The notes under the pieces are model-generated. The model made no database searches, was not told where the DNA came from, and saw nothing but the letters and a program-made list of their open reading frames with translations. A stretch of 64,000 nucleotides of DNA from Agrostemma githago. Its lineage: Eukaryota > Streptophyta > Magnoliopsida > Caryophyllales > Caryophyllaceae. The stretch lies in assembly GCA_958450325.1 (NCBI GenBank), contig OY288256.1, forward strand, positions 10,309,057-10,373,056, in the 5' to 3' direction. Both the position numbers and the translations under genes were made by a program. Below, piece by piece: positions 1-11,429 of this stretch (its first letter is position 1; each line of letters opens with the position of its first letter).

Positions 1-256
1 GCATCAAATTTGCGTCTTTTTAATGTCATTGCGTTTTGATTCATAGTTTCATATCAATGGTATTTTGATATCTCGATCTCCATAGATTACAGGTCTCTAT
101 TGTTTTTTTCAAGATTTTCCCTGATATCCATTGATACTATTTTTTTGATATCAATTAACGCAGATTCGTCGTTGAAGTAACATGCCTTCTGAATTAAAGT
201 AACACTTAATTGTAATTACAGTAACACAAATGAACGTTCAGGAAAAGGGTTTTGAT

Positions 257-569
257 GATATTGATTCCATTGTTTTATGTTTGTTATTTGGGTTTTCAAT
301 GAGGTCCACTGATAATATTGTTTTGTTTTCTATGAACGCAGTCATCTCATTCATCATAGATTCATATTGATGGTTAATTGATACTTCATGTCGATTTGGC
401 TTCCCTTTTTACGTCAATTTTCATGTTGATATTGTTTTCATTGTCATTTCATTCATTATAGATTCATATTGATGGTTAATTGATATTGATTCCAGAGTTT
501 TATGCTTGTTATTTGGGTTTTCAATGAGGTCCACTGATAATATTGCTTTGTTTTCTATGAACGCAGTCA
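257..569. repeat. Direct duplication, 225-bp offset
   Basis: An 88-bp segment at 257-344 recurs at 482-569 with only a few mismatches. Between the copies, the segment around 349-381 also recurs at about 450-485. The region grew by local tandem duplication. Confidence 0.75.
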
Positions 570-599
570 CGACGTTGAAGTAACATACGCTCTACATTA

Positions 600-901
600 C
601 AGTAACACTCCATTGCAATTACAGTAACACACTGAACGTTACGAAACAGTTTTTGATGATGATGTTAGAGTAACGTACTTTACCAATTAGAGTAACACAA
701 CGTAAGAGCTGAAGTAACACATTGACTGCATGGGCGTAACGCATATGTATTAACGTTACAGTAACACTTAATTGTAATTACAGTAACACACTGAACGTTG
801 AGAAACAGTTTTTGATGATGATGTTAGAGTAACGTACTTTACCAGTTAGAGTAACACAACGTAAGAGTTGAAGTAACACATTGGCTGCATGGGAGTAACA
901 C
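600..901. repeat. Tandem duplication, 159-bp period
   Basis: Positions 600-742 and 759-901 are about 90 percent identical by eye. Each copy carries five or six GTAAC motifs in the same order and spacing. Confidence 0.8.
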
Positions 902-920
902 GTTGTTTACTTTTGTGCAG

Positions 921-1064
921 GTGATATTGGAAGTGATGCGAATGCACAGGACAACACTGATAAAGGTGGATCAGGATGAGGAGGATGAAGTGGATGACGA
1001 CGACGACGAAGATGAGGAAACTGAGGAAGACACTGAAGAAAATAAGGAGGAACATGTGTTTTGA
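921..1064 (+). CDS. Possible last exon of an unrecognised gene, acidic tail
   Basis: A pyrimidine-rich stretch ending in TTTTGTGCAG at 911-920 looks like a 3' splice site. It is followed by 47 open codons and a TGA at 1062-1064. The last 30 or so residues are almost all Asp and Glu. The translation has no recognisable domain, and no upstream exon is visible in the window. The exon sits inside the GTAAC repeat region, so it may belong to a degenerate DNA transposon. An acidic low-complexity stretch can also arise by chance in purine-rich repeats. The longer reading frames on the opposite strand here are low-complexity shadows. Confidence 0.3.
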   Translation: MILEVMRMHRTTLIKVDQDEEDEVDDDDDEDEETEEDTEENKEEHVF

Positions 1065-1860
1065 GAATACTTGTGTTTTTGGTCATGATAAAAATATTTT
1101 TCTTTTTTTGTTTACAAGAATAACTGATTTTGTACACATTTTTTACAAGTAGCATTGTGCTACCTAGCAATTAACTCTATATTTTATTTAATACATGTGC
1201 ATTGGGTTAGAGTAACATCTTTGTTCTATTGGAGTAACACCTTCCGTCAGTTAGAGTAACAGACATAATGCATTAAAGTAACTGAGGACAGCGGCGTTTA
1301 AACAAATGATTACCAAAGTAATTGATGATAACTTGGATTGGAACCATTCATTACCAAATTAACGATTGTCGTTCTTTAAAGAACGATATATAATGCGTCA
1401 GAGTAATTGATGATAATAACATTATTTAACCATGAGACAAAAAATAACACCATTAATTACTTGGAGTAACATCATTTGTTCATTAAAGTAACACTTATAA
1501 TACGTCAATGTAACACGGGTGTGTAGCCTTGCTTGAGTTGAAGATGAAAGAATGAGCGGGTGTGTGTTTTGAAAGAAATCAGAAATCGAGAGATTGAGTT
1601 TGGGATGATGAAGATGAAGAGTTTTAGTTAGGCGGGTGAATTTGAATGAAAAAATTGAATGTGATGAAACATAATCAAGTGAGTTAGGTGGTTGGAGATA
1701 ATTAAGGGAGGAGAGAGGATTTTATTATATTTTTTTCCTAAATATGTTATATATTACCTTAATTACTAGACTCAATCACCACCATCCATCCCATCTAAAT
1801 CAATGGCTCTAAATAGGACTTATGGACTCAAAAAGAAAAAGAGGACTCACTTGATCTTTA
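1065..1860. other. Non-coding, AT-rich flank
   Basis: Up to about 1,515 this continues the GTAAC motif region. From there to 1,860 it is AT-rich sequence in which I recognise nothing. Confidence 0.5.

Positions 1861-1917
<57 letters not shown>
1861..1917. repeat. Compound microsatellite (CT)n(TA)n
   Basis: Twelve CT units are followed by about seventeen TA units. The left boundary of Tat element 1 falls at the end of this tract. Confidence 0.95.
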
Positions 1918-1918
<1 letters not shown>

Positions 1919-3555
1919 TCGGATTTTAACTCGTTTAACTACGACTATTGCACAAAGTCCGTTTAATCCCTTTACGAGCCACAATAGTGGTGGCGCCCTT
2001 TTGAGGAGCACCGCCCTACGCACTCAAGGGCGTAGCGTGATCGTGATAGTACGTAGTTGAACGGGCTTAATTCCATTTCAAAGGATCGGTACAAAACCCG
2101 TTGACGCTAAATCGAGCATCGCATAATCCGTAAGGATTATTAAAGATGACGTAACGCGGAGGGAACTAATTTTGTCTCGGTCCAATTTAAAACGATTTTT
2201 ATATCATCTTTTCTAAAATCTCCGATAACGGTCTCGTAATCATAATATACGCATTATGAGTACCGAAGAACGAGTTGCATATAAATCGTGCCATATTTAT
2301 ATGTGATTCGATTAATTATCGATTTTAAAATACATAAAACGAGACGAGTTATACCTCGTACAAGTGCCACTCGACCGAGTACATAAGCTACTCGATCGAG
2401 TAGCACCTCAAATCATGGGCAGTAGCCTCTTCGAGGACACACTCGACCGAGTCAGACCATGACTCGATCGAGTGGGCCCTGTAGCCTAGAAAACTGAGAG
2501 CTCTTTTTATCATCCGAGCCTCGTCTTTTAAAAACGACTTAGTCGTCACGTGTAAAGTCAATCACGTTATCTCTTTTTCAAAATACATGCATATCATTGC
2601 ACATAAACAACTTTGATCGACGGTCTCACTATTAATCTTGCGTTGACGACTCCTTAGTCGTATCCGACGTACGATTAATTTAGACTCCAATTTACCGATA
2701 TGATAAGTTGGGACAAGGCATCGAGATTTAGGATCGGGCTAGCACCACGCCTAGGTCCTATATCTCCGTCCTTTGGTTAGTACACAAAATAATGCGTATT
2801 CAACCAAAGTTCGTCCATTTACACGACTCGCGGTCTAGTTCATATTTACTATATACGAGCCCGTTTCTATTTATTGGCTATCATTTTTGTATATTTCGAT
2901 TATTCTATATTATTGCTTGTTGTATTGTGAATTCCGAGTTGTATTCCGCCCGTGTAGCTTGTAACCGATTTATATTGCTTTTGTCTTATTTATTTACGTT
3001 TTACCGTTTATAAATGAACCCTCGCATGCTAAATCACTTCGACAATAAATTAGATGCATTAGAATGACGTAGGTCACATTTAATTCGCATGCTTAGCTAA
3101 AATGCTGTTTGCATAACATTTCACCGGATTACTAACACGCATATTAGAAAGTCAAACGATGTCTTAGTAGAGGCTGCTAAGTGCGGGCGGGGTTGGGTGT
3201 CCTTAGTGGGCTTCCCAACACGTACCCTCACCCCTTACTCAGAACCTCGATTTCCGGATGCCTGAAACCGTTGGCGCACGAGAGTCATTCTTTACACGAT
3301 TACCGGTATAGATGGTATCGGTATCGCAATGCAAAGGGACGAGCCCAATAAAATCTAAAACCGAAATGGGCCATACATTGTGTGTGGTCCATAGCGATAT
3401 AGAGTGGGCTCGAACGGTTCCGAATAACCACAAAATTCGGTGGCGACTCCATTTCGACTTAAATTTCAATTCGATCCATTCTCATATGGAGGTGCATTCG
3501 CTTAACCAAACCCGCGCGTGGCCGCGTCGGGGTGGACCTAGTCATGTCGTCCACA
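1919..3555 (+). repeat. 5' LTR remnant of Tat element 1 (R-U5-like)
   Basis: The right part (about 3,170-3,555) matches the U5 end of the Tat element 2 LTR, including the block around the CCGCGCGTGGCCGCGTCGGG motif and a terminal CA. The remnant is 1,637 bp. In element 2 the distance from the expected transcription start to the LTR end is about 1.74 kb, so this copy may begin near the transcript start. The canonical LTR start TGTAGACACC is absent. The middle is divergent from the element 2 LTR. Confidence 0.6.
2369..2473. repeat. Palindromic ACTCGAYCGAGT array
   Basis: Four copies of the 12-bp dyad ACTCGATCGAGT or its variant ACTCGACCGAGT lie at 2369, about 2391, 2441 and 2462. The same dyad is clustered again in the intron of the antisense gene (12411-12519) and in the third Tat LTR (63703-63814). 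Confidence 0.9.
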
Positions 3556-3558
3556 ATT

Positions 3559-3576
3559 TGGCGACTCCGCTGGGGA
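3559..3576 (+). other. Primer binding site, Tat element 1
   Basis: TGGCGACTCCGCTGGGGA lies three bases after the LTR end. The identical string follows the LTR of element 2. Tat and Ogre elements commonly use a tRNA-Arg primer, and I recall this sequence as that type; the tRNA itself was not checked. Confidence 0.75.
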
Positions 3577-4636
3577 TTAACTGATGAGTGACTAACCATC
3601 GGCATCCTCAGGGTGAGACTCGAATAGAAATCGTTTGACTAGTACAATACGCGTTTTAGTTTTACGGTTCATGCATAACCCCTATTTTCCCGGGCCGGTA
3701 CTGGTGACCGACGTCCCACTATACCACGATGTATTCCGCCTTGGATACGTTAAAGGTGTTCATAGTCGATTCGTATGGACTTTGCGGCATGTTCTAAGCT
3801 CAACTCGACTTAGGAAGTCCGTCCCGATTCTCGTCTAGACTATGAGCACTGGTATAGCCCCATTTAGACCGACCGAGACTTAGTGTAAAGCATACATGGC
3901 GTCGTTATAATGCTTGCGTGACTATGTGCTGCTTGGTTTCCGTGTCGATTTTCAAAAACCGTCATTTTAAAAATGCATCTTTTCAAAAATATATTCAAAT
4001 TTCAAAACCCGGAAAACTACCGAATTTAGGACTTATGATTTTACTCAAATTAGTCCACTTTTTAGCCGGTATGCTGCCCAATTCAAAACTCGAAAATATT
4101 TTCGAACTTTCAAAACCAAGGCCCGATTCACTCTCTGATTTTCTTGAAAGAAATCGGGCCTTTCCCCGAGTTTTCTCGAACTTTCCAAAATTAATCCTTT
4201 TCAATCTTTCCTCCCTCTTAGGACTTTCCCGTATTTAGCAGTGTCGGGTCATGTCGTAAGTCGTCAAGGTCTTTAGCGTCGAAACTCTGTCGATCTTACA
4301 TCACGAGTTACTTCCCTATCCCAGTCCGCCTTATTAGACTAAGGCAAGACCCACCTATGTAGGACATACTCCTACAATGGAGGGCCCGTCTACACATTTG
4401 AGTCCAAAGTCTGGGGACGTCTCACATTGACCTTCCTTCAAACAGGATTCGGCCCACCCGTCGAATCCTAAGGAAAGTCCGTCATCCACGAGTCACCCGT
4501 CTAAAAGTCTCTTTCAAGTCATTTTTTAGTCTTTCCCTGCTCGGGATGTACTATTTTGGTTCCAAGGTCTGGGTTTAGTTTCTGATTGCGCGGTGTTCTT
4601 ACAGACAGGCCGCCGTCCATCAGACACAGTCGCAAA
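3577..4636 (+). other. Untranslated leader of Tat element 1
   Basis: About 1 kb of non-coding leader aligns along its length with 25,694-26,754 in Tat element 2. The open frames here are short and not conserved between the two copies. Confidence 0.7.
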
Positions 4637-5967
4637 ATGGAAGCAACTCTGAACAGTTTGAAGACCTCCGTGGATGCCATGGTCGACAAACAAACCGACA
4701 TTGAGGCCCAATTGACAGAAATGTGGGCCGGTCAAATTGCCATCGTTGCTCGTTTAGCTGCAGTGGAGCAAAGGACTCCGAATACCGGGGTTACGGAACC
4801 TCTGGCTGAACTAGTTAGCTCGGTTCGCCGATTAGAAGAACAAGTTCACCTAACTGGAAGTAACAATATCCATTGGGAGAATAGTCGGGAGTACTCCCCG
4901 GTAAGTGATAAACTACCCGCGAACTTCATGTTTGAAGGGACTGAAGACCGTTACTACATGTACGGGCCTTCAAGGAGTTCATGGCTATTAAGGGAGTGGA
5001 CTCTTCTATGTTCAAAAACCTCTTTGCTGCATCTCTTGAGAAACACCCAAAGGCCTGGTACTACAGGCTAGACCCAAAGAAGTTTTCGACATGGGATGAT
5101 GTGGCTACGGAATTTGCTCGGAACTATGCTGACAACACCGAGATCCAGACCACAATGCGGTCTCTAGAGGTTATGGCCCAAGAACCTAAAGAGGGCTTTA
5201 CCAAATACCTCTAACGTTGGAGGGCCGAAAGTGTGAAACTGGTCGACAAGCCCAGTGAAAAGACTTTAGTGGAGGCCTTTGTCAAGAACCTCCTCCCTTC
5301 CTACCGGGTCCACCTTCGGTATGTTGTCATCCCCAATTTCACCACTCTTACTGAATTGGGCATGAGAATTGAAGATGATCTAAGACTAGAGAGCCTGGCT
5401 AAGGCCTCTAGCAAGGGATACCAAGGGGCTTCCTCATCAACTGCCAAGCCCCCGGCTGCAACTCGAAGTATCTTTGACACGGTTAACCTGTTAGATGCCT
5501 CGTCCAAAAGAAATACCCCTCCTAGGGTATTCACTGATATAGGGACTACCTATACATACGCCTTACAAAGGTTGTCTTCCAAGGGCCTGGTCCAACCGTT
5601 AGGCCCGACTCCTGAAGTCCCAGTTGAAAAACGCTCCAAAAGCTACAATGCCCAAGCCTATTGCCAATATCACCGGGGCAATGGGCATGATACCGAGAAA
5701 TGTTGGAAGTTGAAGCATCTGATTCAGAATTTGGTTGAGAGCGGGAAGATACCCTTACCCGGGGACAAGCCAAGCAACAAGGACAACCCCTTTAGCTCTC
5801 ATGCTATCTTCACCGGTGAGGTGATTGACTGTTCTCACCTTATCTCTCCTTTCATTCCACAAATCAATGGAATCTGGTTCGATGATGAGGAAGATGTGTA
5901 CCTCACCAAAGGGGAAACTGTCCCTATCACTCCCGAAGAATCCGGAGGGCTAAGTCCAAGGCCTTAG
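4637..5967 (+). pseudogene. gag pseudogene, Tat element 1
   Basis: The start ATG at 4637 aligns with the gag start of element 2. Gag forms the virus-like particle and packages element RNA. The retrotransposon gag domain is seen at about 4,980-5,260 (motifs EKHPKAWYY, ATEFARNYAD). A zinc knuckle of C-X2-H-X4-H-X4-C type follows at about 5,660-5,695 (CQYHRGNGHDTEKC). There is a deletion and frameshift near 4,930-4,980, a TAA at 5212-5214 where element 2 has CAA, and a one-base frameshift near 5,940 that ends the frame at 5,967. The gene is dead. Confidence 0.85.
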
Positions 5968-7948
5968 TCAGTAACCACCTCACCACCGCCGGTCGTCCTT
6001 ATTCAGCCACTAGCTCCAAGGACATCTCAGTACCGGCAACCGTCACTGAACCTGCCAGGACGGAAGAGGCCATTGAAGAGCCAAGCACCGATACGGCTCT
6101 TGTCAAACAAATGAAAAGAGCTCGGGTTGATATAACTATATGGCAACTCTTGGTCAGCTCGCAAGAACATCGAGAGGCCCTTACTAAGGCTCTCAATCAG
6201 ATCAAGGTCGACTCCCAGGTTACCCCTACTGAAATGGTAGCCACCATTCTGCCCTACCTCAAAGGCAAGTCCAAAGAAGAAGGCCCATTAGTCACCTTCT
6301 TAGATGCCGACCTACCGCCATTTGGGGCCTCTCACAATCTGACCCTATATATCACGGTAATTTGCCGGGGTAAGTACCTTCCAATGATCCTAGTTGACGA
6401 CGGGTCTGCTGTGAATGTCCTCCCTTTAAGGACTGCCAAAGCACTCGGAATCACTGAGGCCGACTACATACCGATTGCCCATACTATCCAGGCTTTCGAT
6501 GGAAGCCCAAAGGCGGTTTCTGGGGCCGTTAAGCTGACTATTGTGACGGGTCCAATTGAAAAGGAGTTAGAGTTCCAGGTGATCGATGTCACCTCCTCTT
6601 TCAATTTACTCCTAGGAAGGCCATGGATCCATGCTGTAAAGGCGGTATCTTCTACTCTTCACCGAAAGATCAAATGCCCCTGCAAGACGGCATCATCACT
6701 CTAGAAGCAACCCCTATGACTGTGGCTAGCTGTAACGCCACGGACCGCGCCGACCTTTGGGGGTTCGATTTTGTAGGGATGATTGAAGAAGAGTATCTTT
6801 TCAGGCCCTACTTCACCACGAGCATCGACACAATGCTGCAAAATTTGGGATATCTACCGGGGGCTACTTCAGGGCCATATCTTCCGGCTGGGAAGATTAT
6901 TGAGGTCCTGAATGATGGGGAATCTCGCTTCGGTTTGGGGTATGCTGTGACCCCGAGAAATGTGGTCCGAGCAGGCATTGAGAAGGCCTGCAACATCATC
7001 AAGGGTACCTACTTGGGCCCTTATAGCCCGAGGTTGGCTGACTATTTCGTCACACCGGTATTCGGGGCTATTCAAGTTGGCCTATATCAACCAACTACCA
7101 CACATCCCGAGACTAAACTAGCTCGGGAATGCAACTACATTCCGGATGACATATTTGCCCTCATCCAATCTGAATCCAAGGAGGATGCTGACAATGCCGA
7201 GCCCATGCTGGGGCTCCTATTTGGGGAAGACAAAGCTGTTCCGAACCCCAAGGAAGACTTGGTGAACCTGATCCTTCGAAGCAACAGGTTCGATCCTTCA
7301 AAGCTGATCTCGGAGGTCGGTGCTAATACCGGGAAAAGAGCCTGGAGGAAGACCATCAAGTGGACCGACGGCCAGGGTCGAGTCTACAAGCTGACCACCG
7401 GGGAAGGAGACATGCCAGACACCGATTCCGAGTCTGAGTCTGAGTCTGAATCTGTATTCGAGTCTAAGGGGTCTGGTGCTAGAGTCCAAACTGTAACCCC
7501 CCTCCCTGTAGTCACTACCACCGGAGCCTCGGGATCTGTCCCGAAAGCGCTCCCAATCCCGCCTTTGACCAATGATCAGATGGCCGCTCTCTTTGAGCTA
7601 TTTTCCAAATTCACCATCAATAATAACGAAAACCGTTTCGCTTATGACTTGTCTTATTTTCAAAATACTTTCAATTTCAAAAATATTTTCTGCAATGACA
7701 TTGAGAAACCCGACGAACAGGTGTCCTTGCTTCCGCATCTGATCGAGCAGCTAGAACAGAGGGAATCCCGATTCCCGGTAATCGAGGAAACCGAGTCTAT
7801 CAATGTGGGAACAACCTTAGAGCCCCAGATGCTTAAGATAGGGTTATCCTTAGATCCCGAGGAGAGACAACAATTCACAAACCTCCTCCAAGAATTCAAG
7901 GATGTCTTCGCATGGTCCTACAAGGACATGCCGGGGATAGATTGGTAA
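5968..7948 (+). pseudogene. gag-pol junction, aspartic protease and linker, Tat element 1
   Basis: The frame from about 6,111 encodes a retropepsin-like region. The catalytic loop is VDDGSAVNVLP near 6,394, and a GRPWIH motif follows near 6,615. Protease would cut the Gag-Pol polyprotein inside the particle. A frameshift near 6,620-6,700 moves reading to the next frame. A long linker follows with an acidic Ser-Glu repeat at about 7,420-7,465, also present in element 2. The frame ends in TAA at 7946-7948, where element 2 has GAG. The protease core looks conserved but cannot be reached by translation. Confidence 0.8.
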
Positions 7949-9735
7949 ATAGCTGAACATCGCATACCCATCAAAGATGGGTGTAAGCTGGTAAAACAGA
8001 AGCTTCGAAGAATGAAGCCCGAGTGGTCTCTCAAAGTCAAAGAAGAGGTAGACAAACAATTCAAAGCGGGCTTTATACAAGTGTCTGAATATCCATACTG
8101 GGTGGCAAATATCGTGCCGGTACCCAAGAAGGACGGCAAGGTACGGGTATGCGTAGATTTCCGGGACCTTAACAAGGCCAGCCCAAAAGATGATTTTCCG
8201 TTGCCACACATCGACATACTGGTGGATAAAATAGCCGATCGTGCCCTTCTATCATTTATGGACGGGTATGCCGGGTACAATCAAATCAAGATGGCAGAGG
8301 AAGATATAGGAAAGACCACCTTCACGACGCCATGGGGTACCTATTGTTATACCGTTATGTCGTTTGGGCTCATTAATGCCGGAGCCACTTATCAACGAAC
8401 AACCACGACCTTGTTACATGACATGATGCATAAGAAAGTGGAGGTTTATGTCGACGACATGATTGTTAAGTCTAAAAGCCGAGACAGGCATGTTGTTGCC
8501 CTAAGAAAATTCTTCACCCGACTGCGTAAGTACAACATGAGGTTGAACCCTCAAAAGTGCAGTTTCGGGGTAACATCAGGCAAATTACTGGGCCATATCG
8601 TTAGCCAACGCGGCATCGAGGTCGACCCAGCTAAAATCAAAGCCATCACCGAGATGCAATCACCTAAGATCGAAAAAGAAATAAGGGGGTTTCTCGGGAA
8701 AGTCCAATACATCAGCCGATTTATTTCAAAGCTAACCATGGTGTGTGAACCCATTTTCAAGAAACTGAAGATAGGGGAACGGGTGCTATGGGACGATAAA
8801 TGTCAAACGACTTTTGATAGAATCAAGGAGATCCTGTCTGCTCCGCCGGTATTAATGCCACCTCAACCCGGTTTGCCTTTGTCATTATACCTAACGACGA
8901 TTGAGACAACCATGGGGGCTATGCTGGCCCAGACAGTCGATTCAAAAGAACGGGCTATTTACTACATCAGTAAAAAGTTCCTAGAATATGAATGCAAATA
9001 TACAATGCTCGAGAAAACATGCCTATGTGGGCCACTAAAAAGCTCCGGCACTACATGCTTAGTCACGAGGTACATGTCCTGTCCAAAATGGATCCGATCA
9101 AATACTTGTTCGAGAAGCCCATTCTTAATGGAAGAATGTCCAGATGGACTTTAATGTTAGCCGAGTTTGACCTCAAGTTTGTACCATTAAAAGCCATCAA
9201 AGGCCGGGTGGTAGCCGAGTTCCTCGCCGATAGTCCGGTATCTGAGGGAGGACATACCGATACTTGGACTTTTCCAGATGAAGACATATTCCATACTAAC
9301 ACCGAAACATGGGACTTGTATTTTGATGGAGCATCCAACTTTCGAGGATTTGGGGTCGGTATTCTCCTAATATCGCCAAAAGGAGAGCACACACCGTTAT
9401 CCATCAAACTGGACTTCGATGTGACTAATAACGCGGCCGAGTATGAAGCATCCATCCACGGGTTGCAAGCGGCTGCTGATCTGGGAATTACGAATCTCCG
9501 GGTTCACGGAGACTCGTCCTTAGTCATCAATCAAGCCCTTCAAAAATGGAAAACTCGGAATGCCAATCTCGTGGCTTACCAAGCGCGAGTAAGGGTTCTA
9601 GAGAAGCAATTCCAGAAGGTAGAATATATCTACCTCCCACGTGAAGAAAATCAGTTCGCAGATGCACTCTCCAAATTGGCATCCTTACTAAACATCCTAG
9701 AACATATGTCAAGTATGCCAATCTGCGTCGAATGA
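7949..9735 (+). pseudogene. Reverse transcriptase and two RNase H domains, Tat element 1
   Basis: The reverse transcriptase runs from about 7,990. VDFRDLNKASP lies near 8,155, motif A is SFMDGYAGYNQ near 8,255, and the catalytic YVDD is near 8,449. Unlike element 2, this copy keeps the whole fingers region. A first, gypsy-type RNase H spans about 8,870-9,240 and contains a frameshift near 9,020-9,030. A second RNase H follows from about 9,310 (FDGAS, NNAAEYEA, HGDSSL, FADALSKLA). Two consecutive RNase H domains are a known mark of the Tat lineage. The frame ends in TGA at 9733-9735, where element 2 has an Arg codon. Confidence 0.85.
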
Positions 9736-11045
9736 CGGTCTGAGCCGGCATATGTCAACGCCATTCAAGTTATCGAGATCACCGATCCAGAACCTTGGTA
9801 TCAGGTTGTCCTAATCTATTTGACTACGGGAGAATATCCCCGGGGAACTGAAAATCGGGCCAAGAAAGCCCTGCGAAGACTGGCCACCCAATTCATTTGT
9901 ACGGACGACGTTCAGTTATACAAAAAGACGGCACAGGGGACTTTGCTCCTATGCATCGACAAAACACAGGCCGAAAAAGTGATGGCCGAAGTACACGACG
10001 GTGAAAATGGTCCGCATATGAACGCCCATATGCTAGCCCGAAAAATCGTGAGACTCGGATACTACTGGAACAGTATGGAGACCGACTGTCAATCATATGT
10101 CAAACACTGCCATAATCGTCAAATTTTCGGCAATGTTCAACACATGCCGTCGTCTCTACTGTACACCATGACCTCGCCATGGCCATTTTCGACATGGGTG
10201 ATCGACATAATTGGGAAAGTAAACCCTTCCGGGACGGGAGGTCACTGTTTTATTTTGGTGGCTATCGACTATTTCACCAAATGGGTCGAAGCTGAGTCAT
10301 ATCGTGTCTTGAACGCCAAGCACGTAGCAAATTTATCCAGAATAAAATCATATGCCGGTACGGGATCCCACACGAGTTTATCAGTGATCACGGGACCCAC
10401 TTCCAAGCCGAAACCGCTACTTTGCTAGCAAAATACAAAATCCAGAGGCATACATCTTCGCCTTACCGTCCTCAAACAAATGGGGCAGAGGAGGCTGCTA
10501 ATAAAACGATTGTCACCATACTTAAAAAGATGGCTAATAATTATTGGGACTGGCCCGACAAAATACCCTTTGCCCTATGGGGGTACCGGACGTCGATTCG
10601 TACTGCAACCGGGGCAACTCCATATTATTTGACGTACGGCATGGAGGCAGTCCAGCCGGTCGAATTAGAAATACCATCTCTCCGAATTCTACTGGAAAGC
10701 CAAGTGCCCGAAGTAGATTGGGTTCAAGCTCGATATGACTCGTTGGTTCTTTTGGACGAACGACGGTCTCGGGCTCTCAATAACATCCAAATATATCAAA
10801 AGAGAATTAAACGGGCCTTTAACAAGAGAGTTAGGCCCAGGAACATCAAAGACGGGGATTTGGTCCTAAAATCGGTTCGTGCCTTACTACCGGTTGACCC
10901 AAGAGGAAAATTCAAACCCAATTGGGCTGGGCCATACCTGGTGAAGAAGGTTATATCAGGGGGAGCAGTAATGCTAACGGACCTGGACGGGAATGAATTC
11001 GTCAACCCGACCAACTTGGACCAGCTGAAACGCTACTACCCCTAA
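9736..11045 (+). pseudogene. Integrase, Tat element 1
   Basis: The N-terminal HHCC zinc finger starts near 10,015. Its last Cys is replaced by Arg: the copy reads CHNR where element 2 reads CHNC. The core follows with the first catalytic Asp in IDIIGKV near 10,202. A frameshift near 10,330-10,350 separates it from the rest of the core, where the catalytic Glu lies in EEAANK near 10,493. The C-terminal DNA-binding part ends at 11,043-11,045 with the motif DQLKRYYP. No chromodomain is visible, as expected for Tat elements. Zinc-finger loss plus the frameshift mean it is inactive. Confidence 0.85.
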
Positions 11046-11429
11046 ACCTTATCTTAATGTCACTTGCAAAATTATTTAAAAGCATTCTTTTCAAAACATA
11101 TAAGCAAGTCAATAAGTTAGGATTATTTATCCTACTGTCACACATCTCGAACTCATAGTCTTGATGTATTTCGAAATTGCAAAAAATCTATACCCGAACT
11201 ACGTTTGGTTTAATTCCACTAACTGTGGATACGTAGGCAGCCCCTCAAAAGGGCACAACCACCGCAATAACGAAAAAGACAGGAACGGCTTCACTAATAT
11301 AGTATTTTCATTATTCCAAAAAAAAACCGATAAACTCGGTAATTCAAAATTACAAAAACCACGAAAAGCCACGAAAAAAAAAACACAACAAAAATAGTAA
11401 TAATATCTAAATAATAATAACGATGGAGA
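11046..11429. other. Spacer between convergent pol and antisense gene, element 1
   Basis: This A-rich non-coding spacer matches 32,937-33,288 in element 2. The sense pol gene and the antisense gene end toward each other across it, so terminators for both directions may lie here. Confidence 0.6.

Larger units (their letters stand above)
171..1515. repeat. Phased GTAAC-motif repeat region
   Basis: About 25 copies of a short motif, mostly AGTAACAC or AGTAACAT, recur every 15 to 30 bases between 176 and 1,515. Some are interrupted by short runs of other sequence. The motif always has the same orientation. It lies both upstream and downstream of the acidic exon at 921-1064. Repeats of this kind are typical of subterminal regions of DNA transposons, where transposase binds, but I found no terminal inverted repeat here, so the class is unassigned. 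Confidence 0.7.

Noticed and set aside
907..1170. Minus-strand open frames opposite the acidic exon
   Set aside because: They are the low-complexity complement of the GAT/GAG/GAC-rich stretch and have no recognisable product.
2369..2473. CRISPR-like array of short palindromes
   Set aside because: Repeats are 12-16 bp, spacers are irregular, the genome is a plant, and no cas genes exist.
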